Source of the DNA: Brachynemurus nebulosus
Taxonomy: Eukaryota; Arthropoda; Insecta; Neuroptera; Myrmeleontidae
Reading direction: 5' to 3'
Assembly: GCA_035578155.1 (NCBI GenBank)
Contig: JAPWDM010000006.1
Span: forward strand, 13,222,305-13,286,304
DNA: 64,000 nucleotides
The notes under the pieces are model-generated. The model worked only from the letters and a program-made list of their open reading frames with translations. It was not told where the DNA came from and ran no database searches. The stretch's first letter is position 1. Every line of letters starts with the position of its first letter. Of the stretch, positions 33,500 to 45,360 are shown in pieces. Position numbers and translations under genes: made by a program.

Positions 33500-33722
33500 T
33501 CTTTAAGGGGGATGACTTTTGAAGTACGGCAATAATCATTAGTACTGATCGCAGCAGGTTATCTACTTGCCTATGCAACTGTTAAAAGAAACCATCACTC
33601 GTAAAACAGGTAATATATTTAAACACAATTGTAGAGGAACAGAGGTTGCAAGCAATAAAATAATTTAACTTTTTAAAAGTTTATGATCATTAATAACACT
33701 CTCGAAAAGTCATCCCATTTAA
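33500..33722. mobile_element. small TIR element
   Basis: Inverted ends GGGGGATGACTTTTGAAGTA and, mirrored, TCTCGAAAAGTCATCCCA. TTTAA lies outside both ends, though its exact role as a target duplication is unclear. Confidence 0.55.
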
Positions 33723-33878
33723 ATATGGTTAACGTATACAGAACATACGAAATTTGTGACGACAGCATGACCACATCCAGCCAGTTGAAAGGAGGGGGGG
33801 CTGTCTGGAATTTCAGGATAAATTTTGGATAAATTTGTCTACTCTACGTTTTGAATTGTATGTTTAACTAAAAAAAAA

Positions 33879-34214
33879 CCTGTCGCAGCATCCTGCATAA
33901 CATAGCGAATTTCCGTTTATAAAAACTAGTTTTTCTCGGAAACTAGTTGACATAGAGTAATAGTTTAAAGACCTTTTTTATGTAATTTTTTTCCCTCTAT
34001 TAAATGGTGTAAAAAAATTTCACAAAAATTTTTGAATAAGTGGAAATTATGGCAAAAAACTAATTTTTTTCAAGAACAAAAACCATGTTCCTGGCATCGG
34101 ACGTGTCTGACTAACAAACTTGTCCAACGGTTTGGCACTTCCAATATTTTCACCAAATTTCGTAAAAGTAGGACACTTCGTTCGAGAGTTATCGTGTGGA
34201 CACACAGTATATAT
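33879..34214 (-). repeat. family A, copy 4 (3' half)
   Basis: Minus-strand copy from CCTGTCGCAGCATCCTGCAT to TCGAGAGTTATCGTGTGGAC and the start of the TA tract. The family I element begins exactly in the TA tract, which replaces the 5' half. Confidence 0.82.
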
Positions 34215-34698
34215 ATATACTGTGTGAGTTTTTCGAGAGTTGCCATTTTTATTACAGCCAAACCGTTGATTTAATCGAAAAATTGTTCAAAATAAGAGTT
34301 GTAGATATCGACGGGGGTAACCGATTGCTACAGTCACAAGCTTTATAGCTCTTATGATTTTCGAGCTATGATACAATTTATCATATATATAGATAGATTA
34401 TAGATTTATAAATGAGACTATATATTAATTTTTCGATAAAACTGATCTAATGCATCAATTAAAAGCATAAATACGGAAAAAAATTTTTTTAACCAAGTTT
34501 ATTTTTTGAATTTTTCTTTAATTTATCAATTAGGCGGTAAAAATGTGCATATGTACTTGAGGCTACTTCAACCGACAGTGTTCTGGTTGGTTACATTTCT
34601 ATTACATCCAAGCAAAGAACCTTTTCCAGTACCATTTCTGTCATGATACAAATTTGGCTGTAATAAAAATGGCAACTCTCAAAAAACTCACACGGTAT
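34215..34698. mobile_element. family I MITE, copy 1
   Basis: The left end is ATATACTGTGTGAGTTTTTC then GAGAGTTGCCATTTTTATTA. The right end is the mirrored TAATAAAAATGGCAACTCTC then AAAAAACTCACACGGTAT. The length is about 480 bp. Inner CAAAATAAGAGTTGTAGATA and ATCGACGGGGGTAACCGATT are shared with the copies near 52.6 and 54.0 kb. No coding content. Confidence 0.82.
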
Positions 34699-35385
34699 GA
34701 CAAATTTTACACTTATGATGGACAGAGCCAGGGGAGACGGTTGTGACAAATTTAAATTGTATCTTAATTTTTCGATCGAAAAAAAATACGATTCCCGCCA
34801 ACTATGTAATTTGAAAACTCGCTGTGTCCCTGTGTACAACACCGTACAAATAAAAGATTACAAGTAATTCAACACGAATGCATTTTTCATTGTACATAAA
34901 TCGATACCTACCAAAGGTTTCCGGTTGGTACAGAGGTTCGGACTATATACAATACGCATATAATAATAGCCTAGTTAGGTGCCTATTTTATTGATAAATA
35001 ATGGATGCGTGGATGATATTACAACAACAATAATACCAACAAAAATACGTGTCATATTTGAAATGAAGTTATTTGACAACACTTAACGCAACCCCGAAAA
35101 ATAAGATATATTGTGCGTACGTGCTCTTGCCACCCGCTAACGCACACACCACACACACACACACGCACACACAGTATTGTGCCGTTTTGTTCCAGTTTTT
35201 CCGCATTCAACGCGAGTTTATTTAAACTATATTTTGTGTGATGTATACAAACAAAATACATACATAATATACGTGTACATATTATATTTTTTCGAGATAT
35301 GTATATATGTACGTGTATGTAAAATAATTCATATGTACAGGTGGCTCGCGATATTTCGGCATCGTTTACTAGGTGTCCGGATTTA
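34699..35385. other. noncoding stretch with (CA)n
   Basis: A CA-rich tract lies at 35140-35172. Otherwise nothing recognised; the opposing frames around 35052-35440 are low-complexity. Confidence 0.45.
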
Positions 35386-35508
35386 TAGCGAATTTCCACC
35401 AGAATGGAAATCAGCTATTACAGCCACTGTCGTGACGTGACTTGAGTCCGGGACTATGACAGAAATTTGTTTTGAGGTCCCTAGAAACCGAAAATAATAT
35501 TCACTAAA

Positions 35509-35587
<79 letters not shown>

Positions 35588-35591
35588 TACG

Positions 35592-35648
<57 letters not shown>

Positions 35649-35650
35649 TA
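35386..35650 (+). repeat. family A, copy 5 (5' half) ending in a long TA tract
   Basis: It starts AGCGAATTTCCACCAGAATG and keeps the family sequence to AATATTCACTAAAATTTATA. It then runs into about 135 bp of mainly TA (35513-35646, with GT and CG interruptions) and stops. The family 3' half is missing, so the break lies in the microsatellite. Confidence 0.82.
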
Positions 35651-36751
35651 GCGGATATAATTAAAGGATCAAAAAAAAATTCCAAATTTTTAGCGATTTT
35701 TCGAATGGCTGTCTTTTCGTGAAAAATGATCGTATCGGAGTCGTAAGCAAAGCAATTTAAAGCTGGAAGTTTCTAGTTTTGAGATCTTGCGATAAAAAAA
35801 TTTTCAAAGCAACGTGTGTGGCGCAATTCTAATAAATACACTGAAAAAAAAATTTCTAAATTTTTTCGTTTTTTTTTTTTTTGGTCCACGGACTTGGAAA
35901 AAATTTTTCCGACTTAACCACCATATGGACCGGATAACTTGTTCATTAAGCTTTAATTTGCTTTTTTCGAAACCTTTATACGACCAGTTTTCGCTGAGAT
36001 ATCGGACTTTGAATGGGAAAGGATCATTTCGTCTTTGACCATCGATATTTCAGCAACCAATGATCAAACGGAAAATTGAACGGGTGTCTTAAAAACTTGA
36101 ATAAATTCTCTACAAGGATTAGCCATTGTGTTTTCAGAAAAAAATTTTTTTGCATACTTTACATGAATTTGAAAAATCAAGAAAAAAAGAGCTCTTGCTG
36201 GCTCTTTGGAAAATCAAGCGCTGAATAAAAAACTTCGAGAAAACCACTAATGTTAAGTGTGCCTTTTACAGTTCAATATACCCACAAAAACCCCACCGAG
36301 TTTCAGTTTAATCCATCCAGCCGTTTTTGTGTTTCATTCGATTGAGTTTTTGAAAAAATTAAAGGATCATTTTTTTGATCTTAAACTTTCATAATCTTCA
36401 ACAAAATGAAAAAAAAAATTTTCTCAGCTTTTTTTCACATTTTTATCAATAATAGTATTAAAATTTATAAAAAAAAAGAAAATTTTTAAAAAAAATATTT
36501 TTTTTTTTGTGACGCACAACTAAGAATAGTTGTCAACACCTAATCTACTGTAATTTTATTTCCAAACAATGTCCATATCCCCTTAACATTTTTTCCAAGC
36601 ACGGCCGATACAAAACAATTGTTTGTGAAATATGATACCCAGCAGATATAGGTATATAAGCATTTGTATGCATGTATATTAGCGCTATCTGTTAGGTATA
36701 GTCCCGCTAGTGGGTACATTTCGCTCTCTTACCTCAAGTGTTTATTTATAT
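35651..36751. other. noncoding stretch, probably old repeat
   Basis: GATCATTT and AAAGGATCA motifs recur (35665, 36025, 36360). Phrases such as CCAGCCGTTTTTGTGTTTCA suggest an interspersed repeat, but no boundary can be set. No gene is seen. The last eight bases are a hAT target duplication. Confidence 0.4.
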
Positions 36752-37396
36752 TAGGAATGTTACGGATATGAAATTTCGGATACGGACACGGATACGAATA
36801 TTTCAAAACATTTCTTTCGGTTTCGGTTACGGATATATAATAATATCGGATAATGTTTCGGATACGGTTACGGTTACGAATAATTGCTTTTAATGAACAA
36901 TTTTTTTAGAAAAAATGGGGAAAATTGTACCAAAAAATGTGAATGCCAAACACGAATCAACGAAAATCTATCAAAAGAAACATATTCTAATAATATTTTA
37001 ATTTAAAACATGGGATCGTTGCTTTGTCACTTTTCACAACAAAAATCGTATAAACACGAGTCGACTTCGGCCATTACGCCATCCTCAGGTGAAAAACACA
37101 ACACAAATGGCCGAAAGTCGACTCGTGTTTATACGATTTTTGTTGTGAAAAGTGGCAAAGCAACGATCCCATGTTTTTAATATGGACTTTCACAAAGTAA
37201 ACCTTTCCAATATTAATTATATTTTAATTTATTTTCTTCGATTTAAACACAATTTTCCAGCAGCAGTGATCTGTCTTTATCCGAAACAAATCCGAAACAA
37301 TTATTTTCGGATACGGTTTCGGTTACGGATAATGAATTATTTATTTCGGATATCCGGTAGTTTCGGTTACGGATACGGATATCCATAACATCCCTA
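36752..37396. mobile_element. hAT-type element with GGATACGG-repeat ends
   Basis: The ends are TAGGAATGTTACGGATAT and, mirrored, ATATCCATAACATCCCTA. The 8-bp duplication ATTTATAT is perfect (36744-36751 and 37397-37404), diagnostic of hAT. Inside both ends are runs of TTCGGATACGG and TTTCGGTTACGGATA. A foldback with a Penelope-like motif (37010-37178) is nested in the middle. No transposase; the frame at 37152-37388 is repeat. Confidence 0.92.
37010..37178. mobile_element. inverted Penelope-like pseudo-LTR pieces
   Basis: The arms AAACATGGGATCGTTGCTTT to CACGAGTCGACTTCGGCCAT and ATGGCCGAAAGTCGACTCGT to GCAACGATCCCATGTTT are near-perfect inverted repeats of about 65-70 bp around a loop with ACAACACAA. 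On the minus strand the left arm and loop read CTGAGGATGGCGTAATGGCC followed by GAAG, a hammerhead-like CUGANGA / stem / GAA layout. This is typical of Penelope-like element termini. No protein part is present. Confidence 0.55.
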
Positions 37397-37721
37397 ATTT
37401 ATATGTATCTATAGATGGATAGATGGACAGACGGAAGGGCGAATAGACGGACATACGTACGGGAATATGAAACTTTTTGAAAGGTCATGTTCATGAACTT
37501 GAGATTGTGAAGTAAAGTAACAACTTACTTCGTAAATCTTTTTATCCATTGCAAAAAGTCAGTTCCTGACTCGACTCAGAGTGACTCTCTGTTATTCATA
37601 TTAATGCCAAACGAGTGAGAATACTCACTCACACTATAAAAATGTGTGTTCAAAACTTTGTTCAAATGAAAAACTTTTGTCAGCTCTAGTTGATACAGGT
37701 GCTAGAGTAAGTATATGTATA

Positions 37722-38214
37722 CACCAATACCTCAATTTGCGTCGTGGTTACGTTCCAAAAAAAAAACACGACGCAAATTGAAACGACACAAAGTGAATTA
37801 TGATTTTCTATAGCAAACCATGTAAAAGATCGAAGATAGGTTTCAGGGTTACGAAAATACTACTTTTTAAAAAGAAAATTGAACAAAGTAAACATTTAAA
37901 AAACAAAAATAATATAAAATTTTATTATATACATACAAAAAACAAGAAAAAAACAAATTCAATTAAAACAAAATAAAATAATCAACCAATTTATAAAAAA
38001 AAAGTAAAAAGTAAAAAATTAATCACTGTTTCATCAGACCACAGTGGCTGTTGTCGTAAGTCGGCAAAATTTCGAAAAAAAAATTAAAGACTCGAAACCC
38101 AAAACAACACAACTTTGAAAATCTAACGACGCACAGTGAAAATTAGTACTAATTCAGCAGCGACACAACTTCGAAAAAACGCAAACCGAAACGACGCAAA
38201 GCGAGGTATTGGTG
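37722..38214. mobile_element. pogo/Tigger-like MITE
   Basis: Ends CACCAATACCTCAATTTGCG and, mirrored, CGCAAAGCGAGGTATTGGTG are flanked by TA. Inside, CGACGCAAATTGAAACGAC and mirrored copies recur. Tigger-type ends commonly have this CCTCR.TTT.CG form. It has no transposase. Confidence 0.85.
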
Positions 38215-38289
38215 TATATGTAGAATTTTACAGGGGCTCCTACGCAATAACATTTATAGAATTTCGTAGTTCTAACAACGACATCCGTG

Positions 38290-38445
38290 ACTACCGTCGT
38301 CAAAAGTATGGGGACACCTTGACCCACGGGGGTGCCCACACTTTTGACACGACTGTGTACCACAACATTAAGTACAGTACCGTGTCAAAGTGTGGGTACC
38401 CCGCTGGGTCAAGGTGTTCCCATCCATTGACGACATAGTGTGTGC
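38290..38445. repeat. GC-rich foldback
   Basis: GTCGTCAAAAGTATGGGGAC with ACCTTGACCCACGGGGGTGC is mirrored by GTACCCCGCTGGGTCAAGGT with GTTCCCATCCATTGACGAC, and the inner parts (CACACTTTTGACACG / CGTGTCAAAGTGTG) also pair. The arms are about 75 bp with a very short loop. Overlapping frames on both strands reflect the palindrome. Confidence 0.8.
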
Positions 38446-38651
38446 TAGAACCCAGTATAAAAAAAAATTGGTCACCCCTTCGGTTTGTGCCGAATTTAAG
38501 AGAATATCTATTTTTTTTAAAAACTATTACTGAAATTTATTTAACTCACATAGAAAGTAAAAAGATCAGGTAATTCATATTATTAATAAATTAATTTTAC
38601 CCATTAGGACACTCTATTGCTATTGTTGTCTTGAGGGTCAATTACATGATA

Positions 38652-39243
38652 CAGCCGACTTTCCGAAAGTCGAACTCATGACCGAAAAAAATTCATTTCA
38701 GTCTCTCGTTATAAGACCGGAACATTAGTGTTGATGTTTAATAGCGCAACTCAAAAATCATCCTGTCAGAATCTTTTTGTTCACTAAAATAATTTTTTTT
38801 TTATAGGTCCGTGTTTACATAATACATGTGTAGTTGACCAAAACAAGTCTTGTTCGTTCATCGCGCGAATTATATTACAAACTTTGTTTGACTAACAATA
38901 ATATTTACAATTTCTACAAAAGATTTTAAAAAAATGTTTAAAGAAAATATGTGTTGACAGTATCGTTTAAACTCATGTCACACAAACTAGAGAACGCATT
39001 TAGAAAATATTAGTAAATGTATTTATTAAAAATAGGTAGATTTTGTGCCGTTTTTAACGAGTGGTAATACTACACTAAACGTCCAGACTATTCGATTATA
39101 AATAAGTACACACTCATACGCTTGAAAAGTAGGGGAAATGCGAGTTACGGTGGTCAACTACTAAGCACAAGTGGGGGTAAAGGAATTCTTAGAATTATAT
39201 TCTCTTACAGTCCCGTAAGCGGATTGATAACGAATGTCGACTA
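38652..39243. mobile_element. pogo/Tigger-like MITE, copy 2
   Basis: Homologous along its length to 29760-30391 (ACCGAAAAAAATTCATTTCA, ATGTGTTGACAGTATCGTTT, GCACAAGTGGGGGTA). Ends CAGCCGACTTTCCGAAAGTC and AACGAATGTCGACTA are flanked by TA. The left end differs by a short duplication of the terminal motif. Confidence 0.85.
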
Positions 39244-39454
39244 TAATTTGGTCCCTATATCTCCATTAAAAATACATTTTCATTAAGAGAGTGTTAAATA
39301 CAGGGCAGGATCAGGGAAGACATATTTATGGTTTGGGGTAACACTACAATAGCTACAAAGGAACATTTTACATACATATATATATTCAATTTCCAAAATT
39401 TCTTCTAACGATCTATAGGCTTGATAGTTTAAACAAGGGACCAAACTAGAATGT

Positions 39455-39750
39455 CTATCAAACTGTTCAACTTGTCACCAGTAGGTGACGTAAAATCTCC
39501 CCACTATGTTGTGTATGTACACACTGTTTGCAATGGTGTTGGTTTGGTGTTTTGTAATAGTGTGCGTATTCACACAAACTACTACAAAACACCTATTATG
39601 GGACAGACCAACCTGTCCAATTCAAGTAACAATGTCTAACAATGTATTACAATACACTGTGTGTTCGGCGACGGTCACCGACTGACTACATGTCTTAAGT
39701 CGTGTCGGGCACACTCTGGGCTCACCACTAGTTACAATTTTCTACACTTA
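39455..39750 (+). repeat. family M repeat, copy 1
   Basis: It shares the order GTGACGTAAAATCTCC, ACACTGTTTGCA, GTGT..TATTCACACA, CAAGTAACAATG, ACCGACTGACTA.ATG and CTTAAG with the tandem pair at 62.8 and 63.3 kb. No inverted ends or coding frame are evident. Confidence 0.65.
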
Positions 39751-40224
39751 CGCTGAGGACTTGTAGTTTAAAGAATTTTTTGAAGATATGCAGACCGGGA
39801 GCCAATTCTTACAATTTTTTAGTACTGTGTAATTAAATCGATAAAAATCAATAAAGATATGTATTTATGTATTTTTTATTTTATTTTTTTTTACTTAACT
39901 AACGTCCTGTCTGTGTAGATCAAGACGATTGATAAGGAAGGTGAATTTTTTTATTGATCTTTCCTAATTGTAAGTTTACAGGTGAAACTAAAAAAAAGCT
40001 GTACGTACACATACGCTAGTTGTAGTACAACTAGTCATATACACAATGTTTATGTAGGTATATATTTATTACACAGCAACCTGTTTTACGAAATATTAAT
40101 ATGACAATCGTATTCGTTTATCACCAATATAAATCAAACCTGGCCTATCTGTATCAATGAAGCAGATGGTACAACATAACACATTGACTGGTTACGCAAT
40201 ATACACATAGCCACATAAATTTTA
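39751..40224. other. AT-rich noncoding spacer
   Basis: Nothing recognised. Confidence 0.4.
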
Positions 40225-41548
40225 CAGTATGCGTCAAAATGTTTGTACCATATGGAAAAAACAGACTTTTTAAAAGCTATTTAACATGCTATGTTAGTAT
40301 GTTGGTTTAGATCAAATCTTGGAATCAAAATTTAGACAGGTTCTAATTGAGCTAAGGGTTTTAAATTTTGCATACGTGTATAACCTTGATGACAATGCAA
40401 TATTGTATAATTAGTTTTGTCCTAAATCGCCCCAAAACCAAAATTGTTGATTTTTAGTCCTGTGCAACTTTTTAACATTTCGAATTGTCAAATATTGTCC
40501 ATTGATTTTACATTTCAATTTTTTGTTTCCATAGTTATGTCTGATTAGGATAAATTAACCGATTAAATAAAATATAGGTAAAAAAATTACTTCTTTAATT
40601 CTTTTTTTTATTTTAAATTAATTGTGATGAGACTAAAAAGGAGAAAATAAATTAAAGTAGAGTTCATTTCAAATAGCTTGACCCTTTTTCTTATGTAAAT
40701 TCAATAGTAACAAGGTTCAATCCATTTGAAATGGACTCTAAAAAAAATGTTTTTTAAGAAAAAGCTTTTATTTAAATAACTTTTGAGTGAAATTTGAAGC
40801 AGTATGCAACATAATTTATAAAAGCTTAAGGCGTTTAATTAAGTTTGATAACTACTGAAAAGTAAAATGGCTACACTTATATCCAATAGCTTGTAATACA
40901 CTTATATCCAAGCTTTTATAAATTATGTTGCATATTGCTTCAAACTTCACTCAAAAGTTATTTAAATAAAAGCTTCTTAAAAAACATTTTTTTAAATTTA
41001 TTTTTTATTAAAATGACGAAAAAAACTACTACGAAATTGCTTATTTACTGTACAAAATACTATCTAGGTAAGTTGTGCAAAATTTTGCGCTTTATACACG
41101 AATGTGTGTAAAGAATCACAGGTTACTATACTTACGATACGAGGAACATAATGTGTTGTCCATTATTCAGTAAACGGACCATACTTATTACAAGATATAA
41201 CATTTCTTTTTTCAAAATTTTGCCCTTTTTCTCAAAAAAATATCAAAATTGTACTAATAATTATGCAAAAAATTCACTAAACATTACCAATTTTTAAAAA
41301 AAATTTAAATGTTTCCATTCCCACCCTTTAATACGGCCAAGTAGCTTTAAAAACAAGGAATTTTTTTTCTGGGTCCAAAAATTTGGTAATTATATTGGTA
41401 ATTTTTGATAATTGTATGATAAAAGACTGATGATCATGACGAAATTATAAGGGTTGAAAATTTTTTTGTATGGAATTTCTATTTTAGACTAAAATGAATA
41501 TAAGTAATACTAAATATGTAAGTGTTTATAAAGTTTTGACTGGTAGTG
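40225..41548. mobile_element. decayed Tc1-like element
   Basis: Left end CAGTATGCGTCAAAATGTTT and mirrored right end CACTACCAGTCAAAACTTTA fit Tc1-group termini (CAGT...CAAAA.TTT), each bordered by TA. The spacing is 1,324 bp, a usual Tc1 size. No transposase reading is left. A foldback (40744-41000) is nested inside. Confidence 0.55.
40744..41000. repeat. foldback with about 83-bp arms
   Basis: AAAAATGTTTTTTAAGAAAA with AGCTTTTATTTAAATAACTT and ATAATTTATAAAAGCTTA is mirrored after an 85-bp loop by AAGCTTTTATAAATTATGTT and AAGTTATTTAAATAAAAGCT. Mismatches are few, so it is fairly young. Confidence 0.8.
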
Positions 41549-42137
41549 TATATACCGATAACATTTTTAAATTGTGTCGAGAGTAAGCTACTGAAGTTGG
41601 TAAATGCCGTGTTATAACGAATAATAATTGTTTCTTGGTTCTTTAGCTGTGTTTTGGACGATCGTGTTGCACGAGGTATACCTGTATCTGTATCAATAAC
41701 AATGAATTTTTATATCACATATATTTGATATTGAAAAAACCGTAATATTTTTGATTTTTATACAAAATTCTCGTCTGAATTTGATCCAATCGAGTGTGGT
41801 TTGAGAATGTGGTTAAAGAAAGAACACGTCCTCATGAGAATCAGTGGCAGAGTACAATCTCGATTACATAACTGATTGCGTGAAAGAACTCACATTACTG
41901 AAGGTTATTAAGTGACTTAACAAATGTAAAATGTAAAAAGTAAAAAAAAAAAAATATTAAAAATAGTTGTAGGATTTTGGCGTCCCAAAAATATTTTTGT
42001 TTGAAACTTGCGGTTACAAGGAATGAAAAAGTATTGCGTTTTTAGGGGTGAGTGAAAAAATTTTCTCTCCAGCTGAAGTTAGGTGTTCTCCCCCTCCCTA
42101 CTTTGACGCAATTTTGAAAAAAAATGATTGTGCACTA
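41549..42137. other. AT-rich noncoding spacer
   Basis: Nothing recognised. Confidence 0.4.
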
Positions 42138-42386
42138 ACGTAAAAGCCACCATTATGGAACGGTATCTAATACTGGAACCGGTGGAACAGTTTTGACATT
42201 TGCATATTTATTTCTTTAATTAAGTAAGGAAACATTAAATGCGAGGTGAATTTAAATTGACAAACAATCATTCTATTTATAATAATTTTTGTTATCAGAC
42301 GTTTCTTTCAGAAATAACTTCATTAATATGTAAATGTCAAAACTGTTCCAGTATTAGATACCGTTCCATAATGGGGGCTTTTACGT
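42138..42386. mobile_element. family F MITE, copy 3
   Basis: Same inverted ends and TA borders as the other two copies. It carries a small extra duplication near the left end (TACTGGAACCGGTGGAACAG). Confidence 0.92.
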
Positions 42387-44332
42387 TACTACAAAGTTAA
42401 ATAAAATTTTCAATAGGTACCTACTGACAGAAGAGATAATTTATAAGAGAAAAAAAAACAAGAAAAACCTAAAACTTTCCCAATTTACATGATTTGATAT
42501 TTTATATCATTTTCATCGATTTTCAAGAACAGAGTCCAGAGAAAATCAAAAAATATCAAAATTTTTCAACATTTCCAAAATGTTAAAGATGGCGATAACT
42601 CCAGAACCACCGGACAAAATGTAATCAAATGCCAATTTCGATCCAGCTTTTTTTGGTGTCTAGAGTCCCTTAGGTAGGTCAAGACCCGGTAAAAATCGCC
42701 CATGTCTAAACTAGTCTGTTTGTCAGCTATATACAGTTTCCCTTCTAAAAATTAGAAGCAAGTTTTTGTTCAACTTTGTAGGATTCTTTATTCCCCCTCC
42801 AGCATTCCAAACGGCTGAATGGATTTTAACACGTTGACGGTCATGAAGAATTCTGACGAAATGTCACTATTTCGACAACTAGTACCCCAATTATTATTAT
42901 AAGATATATAAACAAATGTAGCTGGCTCTCTGTCTAGGAACAATAGGTATCGCAGTGGTGCGGTGTGTTCTACATTACGTGTTGTACAGCATACTATAGT
43001 TGAAAAAATATTCCCAGACACGTTTGTAGGTTTCCTTCTTTTTTGTCCTTGTCGTACACTTTTCAACACTACACCAGTGTCGTGAATCAGTGGTTTTTAT
43101 TTAGTTTTTTAAATATTTGACATAATAATATTTCATCTTCACAAAGTTAAAAAAAATGATGCAATACTGTAAAGAAAAGTGAAATATGTTATTTTCAATT
43201 AGAATAAACTATTTTCGTTTGATTTTAACTGATTTGAAAATTCTAAGCAGTACATATTGACATCCACTGATTTTTGTTTTTCAAAATTATATTTTTAACA
43301 GTATTAAATATTTTGCAATGAATCCAGTCATTCAGTTATTTCATGTATATCTTTACAGTTAAGTTATAATAATATCATTAATGTCATTTGTTTTCGGTTT
43401 CTTTAAGAAATATTCTTCTGTAATCAAATTATTATTGAATGAACAGAATTTTAATAAAAATATAGTGTTATTAACTTATAATTTATTATTATTTCGTAAC
43501 CTAATGTTCAATTAGTACCCTATGCACTATTTATTTGTTTGACTGGAATTAGAAAAAGACAATCATACGTTGACAAAGAAACTATCAAAAGTGTCTGGGA
43601 ATATTTTTCCAACTATCGTTGTATACTTATTGGTGTACACTTTGGATATGGAATTGTTGACGTGATACAACCTTGGAGTCGTAGTTAGTCAGGTTTCACT
43701 TGACGCCGTAAGTAAATGAGGTGTCATTAGATTTGTCTTAACCGCGAAAGTTATTTTTATTAATTTTTTCGACTATAACCTGCATTGGACTGGGATAACT
43801 CTAGCAATGATTATTGTATATTTAGTTTATCATTATTAATTTTATACAGACACAATAATATAACACAACATTGATATTATTTGTACCTATTGTATTCGTG
43901 TATATGTATGTCTGTATGTATGTGTATGTTTCCCTAGTCGAGATATTGATCACACAGCACAAAAGCCTGCAGGTTATTGAGCATAATGGGGGGAACGGGG
44001 AGGCACTTTAGTTGGTTTAGTTGCTTCTCTCAAATACATATGTATGTATGTTCATATTATATATTTGAAAGCATAAACATATAATAAATACAGGTGACTA
44101 TCTATAAAGGTGATGAGAGTGTATCCGAAAATTGAATATTTTTTTTAAATCATGGCCACTATCAGAATAGACAGGGTCACAATTTGAAATGCAATTCATG
44201 GAATTTTGCTGATTAATAATTTTAAACATGTAAGCAAGCACTATTAAATTTGCGCAATATGAATATTAGCTTCCTTATTTGTAACAATTTCCTTGAAATA
44301 ATGCGTTTATATCTTTTAATATACAACACATA
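42387..44332. other. noncoding stretch with one inverted repeat pair
   Basis: GTTGAAAAAATATTCCCAGA with CACGTTTGTAG at about 43003 is mirrored by GTGTCTGGGAATATTTTTCC with AACTATCG at about 43590, so an element of about 640 bp with 30-bp inverted ends may occupy 42990-43635. The minus-strand frame 42788-43069 crosses one end of it and has no recognised domain. Confidence 0.45.
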
Positions 44333-44465
44333 CAGTGTGGCTCAGTAAAACATTTCGGATCCAATTTAATGCAACGAACAGAGAACAACTATAGCATATC
44401 TCTCTCAATCGTTCTATGTCCCTTACGTAGAACTCGAATTTGAAATGTTTTGTTGAGCCACCGGG
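44333..44465. mobile_element. 133-bp TA-flanked MITE
   Basis: CAGTGTGGCTCAGTAAAACA and mirrored TGTTTTGTTGAGCCACCGGG, with TA outside both ends. A further end of the same kind (GGATCCGAAATGCTTTACTG with AGCCGCAGTGTA) lies at about 53058-53090. Confidence 0.75.
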
Positions 44466-44926
44466 TATATAGCGCGTTACGATAAGGTTAATCAGAGAGT
44501 CAAGGTGGGATATTGTAGCTTGTTATACATATCAATTAGAAGTTTCAAACGAACATAATATTTAAGTATAACGGATGTGAAATAAAAAAAAAAAATTTGG
44601 GGGACAGGTCTACCCACATTGTCAACTTCCCATTGGGTGTCCTTAAAGACTAGAGACTACTGTACATAAATAATGCTTTTTCAGGCGACTCCTCCCCTGG
44701 GTCCGCGGTAGAGGCTTTGCCCCTTGCACCATACCGGGGGCTTCACCTTCTGTACCTATGGGTGGGGACTCCACCCTTATCAAACAAATGAGAACATCAT
44801 TTGTTCTCAAGATATGTGAGACAAAATATATTTTGGCAAAAAACTAATTTTTTTTATTATTACTTTTGTAATAAAATACTGGCGTTTTTACCATCAAGGA
44901 TTGTTTTATGAATAATGTAAGTTTTA

Positions 44927-44932
<6 letters not shown>
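44466..44932. other. noncoding spacer
   Basis: A GC-richer patch lies at 44690-44780 (GGCTTTGCCCCTTGCACC). No gene recognised. Confidence 0.4.

Positions 44933-45006
<74 letters not shown>
44933..45006. repeat. (TA)n microsatellite
   Basis: About 73 bp of TA; the frame over it is an artefact. Confidence 0.95.
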
Positions 45007-45011
<5 letters not shown>

Positions 45012-45155
45012 GTTGCGTAGTAACGTGTAAGTAAACAAAACAATTTGAATTTTATTTGAATCGTTTCCATAGATACTTACACGAACATTTAATGAAATTA
45101 AAGATAGGTAGATTAAAAATTTTATTCTTTTGATTTAAAATTTATATTCAATTTT

Positions 45156-45360
45156 TATGTCACCGAAGGATGACATATTAATATCGTTGTGTGATCATAG
45201 TGGGGAAAACATTATAGAGTTGTACATGCATATTGAATAAACGCAAGAGGGCTGTATTCTCACTGTACTTAAAAAACGAGCCAAAATATCATAAATTAAC
45301 CCTTTCACTGAGGTGACATAACTTAGTGCGTGTCAAAAACATGCACTTGACGAATTTTTT
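45156..45360 (-). repeat. family H repeat, copy 3
   Basis: Minus-strand copy: TATGTCACCGAAGGATGACA to GAGGTGACATAACTTAGTGC and GCACTTGACGAATT. Confidence 0.8.

Noticed and set aside
35651..36751. LINE-like coding region
   Set aside because: No reverse transcriptase or endonuclease motif in any frame; only noncoding repeat-like sequence.
40705..40725. tRNA B-box-like GGTTCAATCC
   Set aside because: No A-box or cloverleaf could be formed upstream.
42788..43069. 93-codon minus-strand frame as a gene
   Set aside because: It overlaps one end of an inverted repeat pair and no recognisable domain or splice context supports it.
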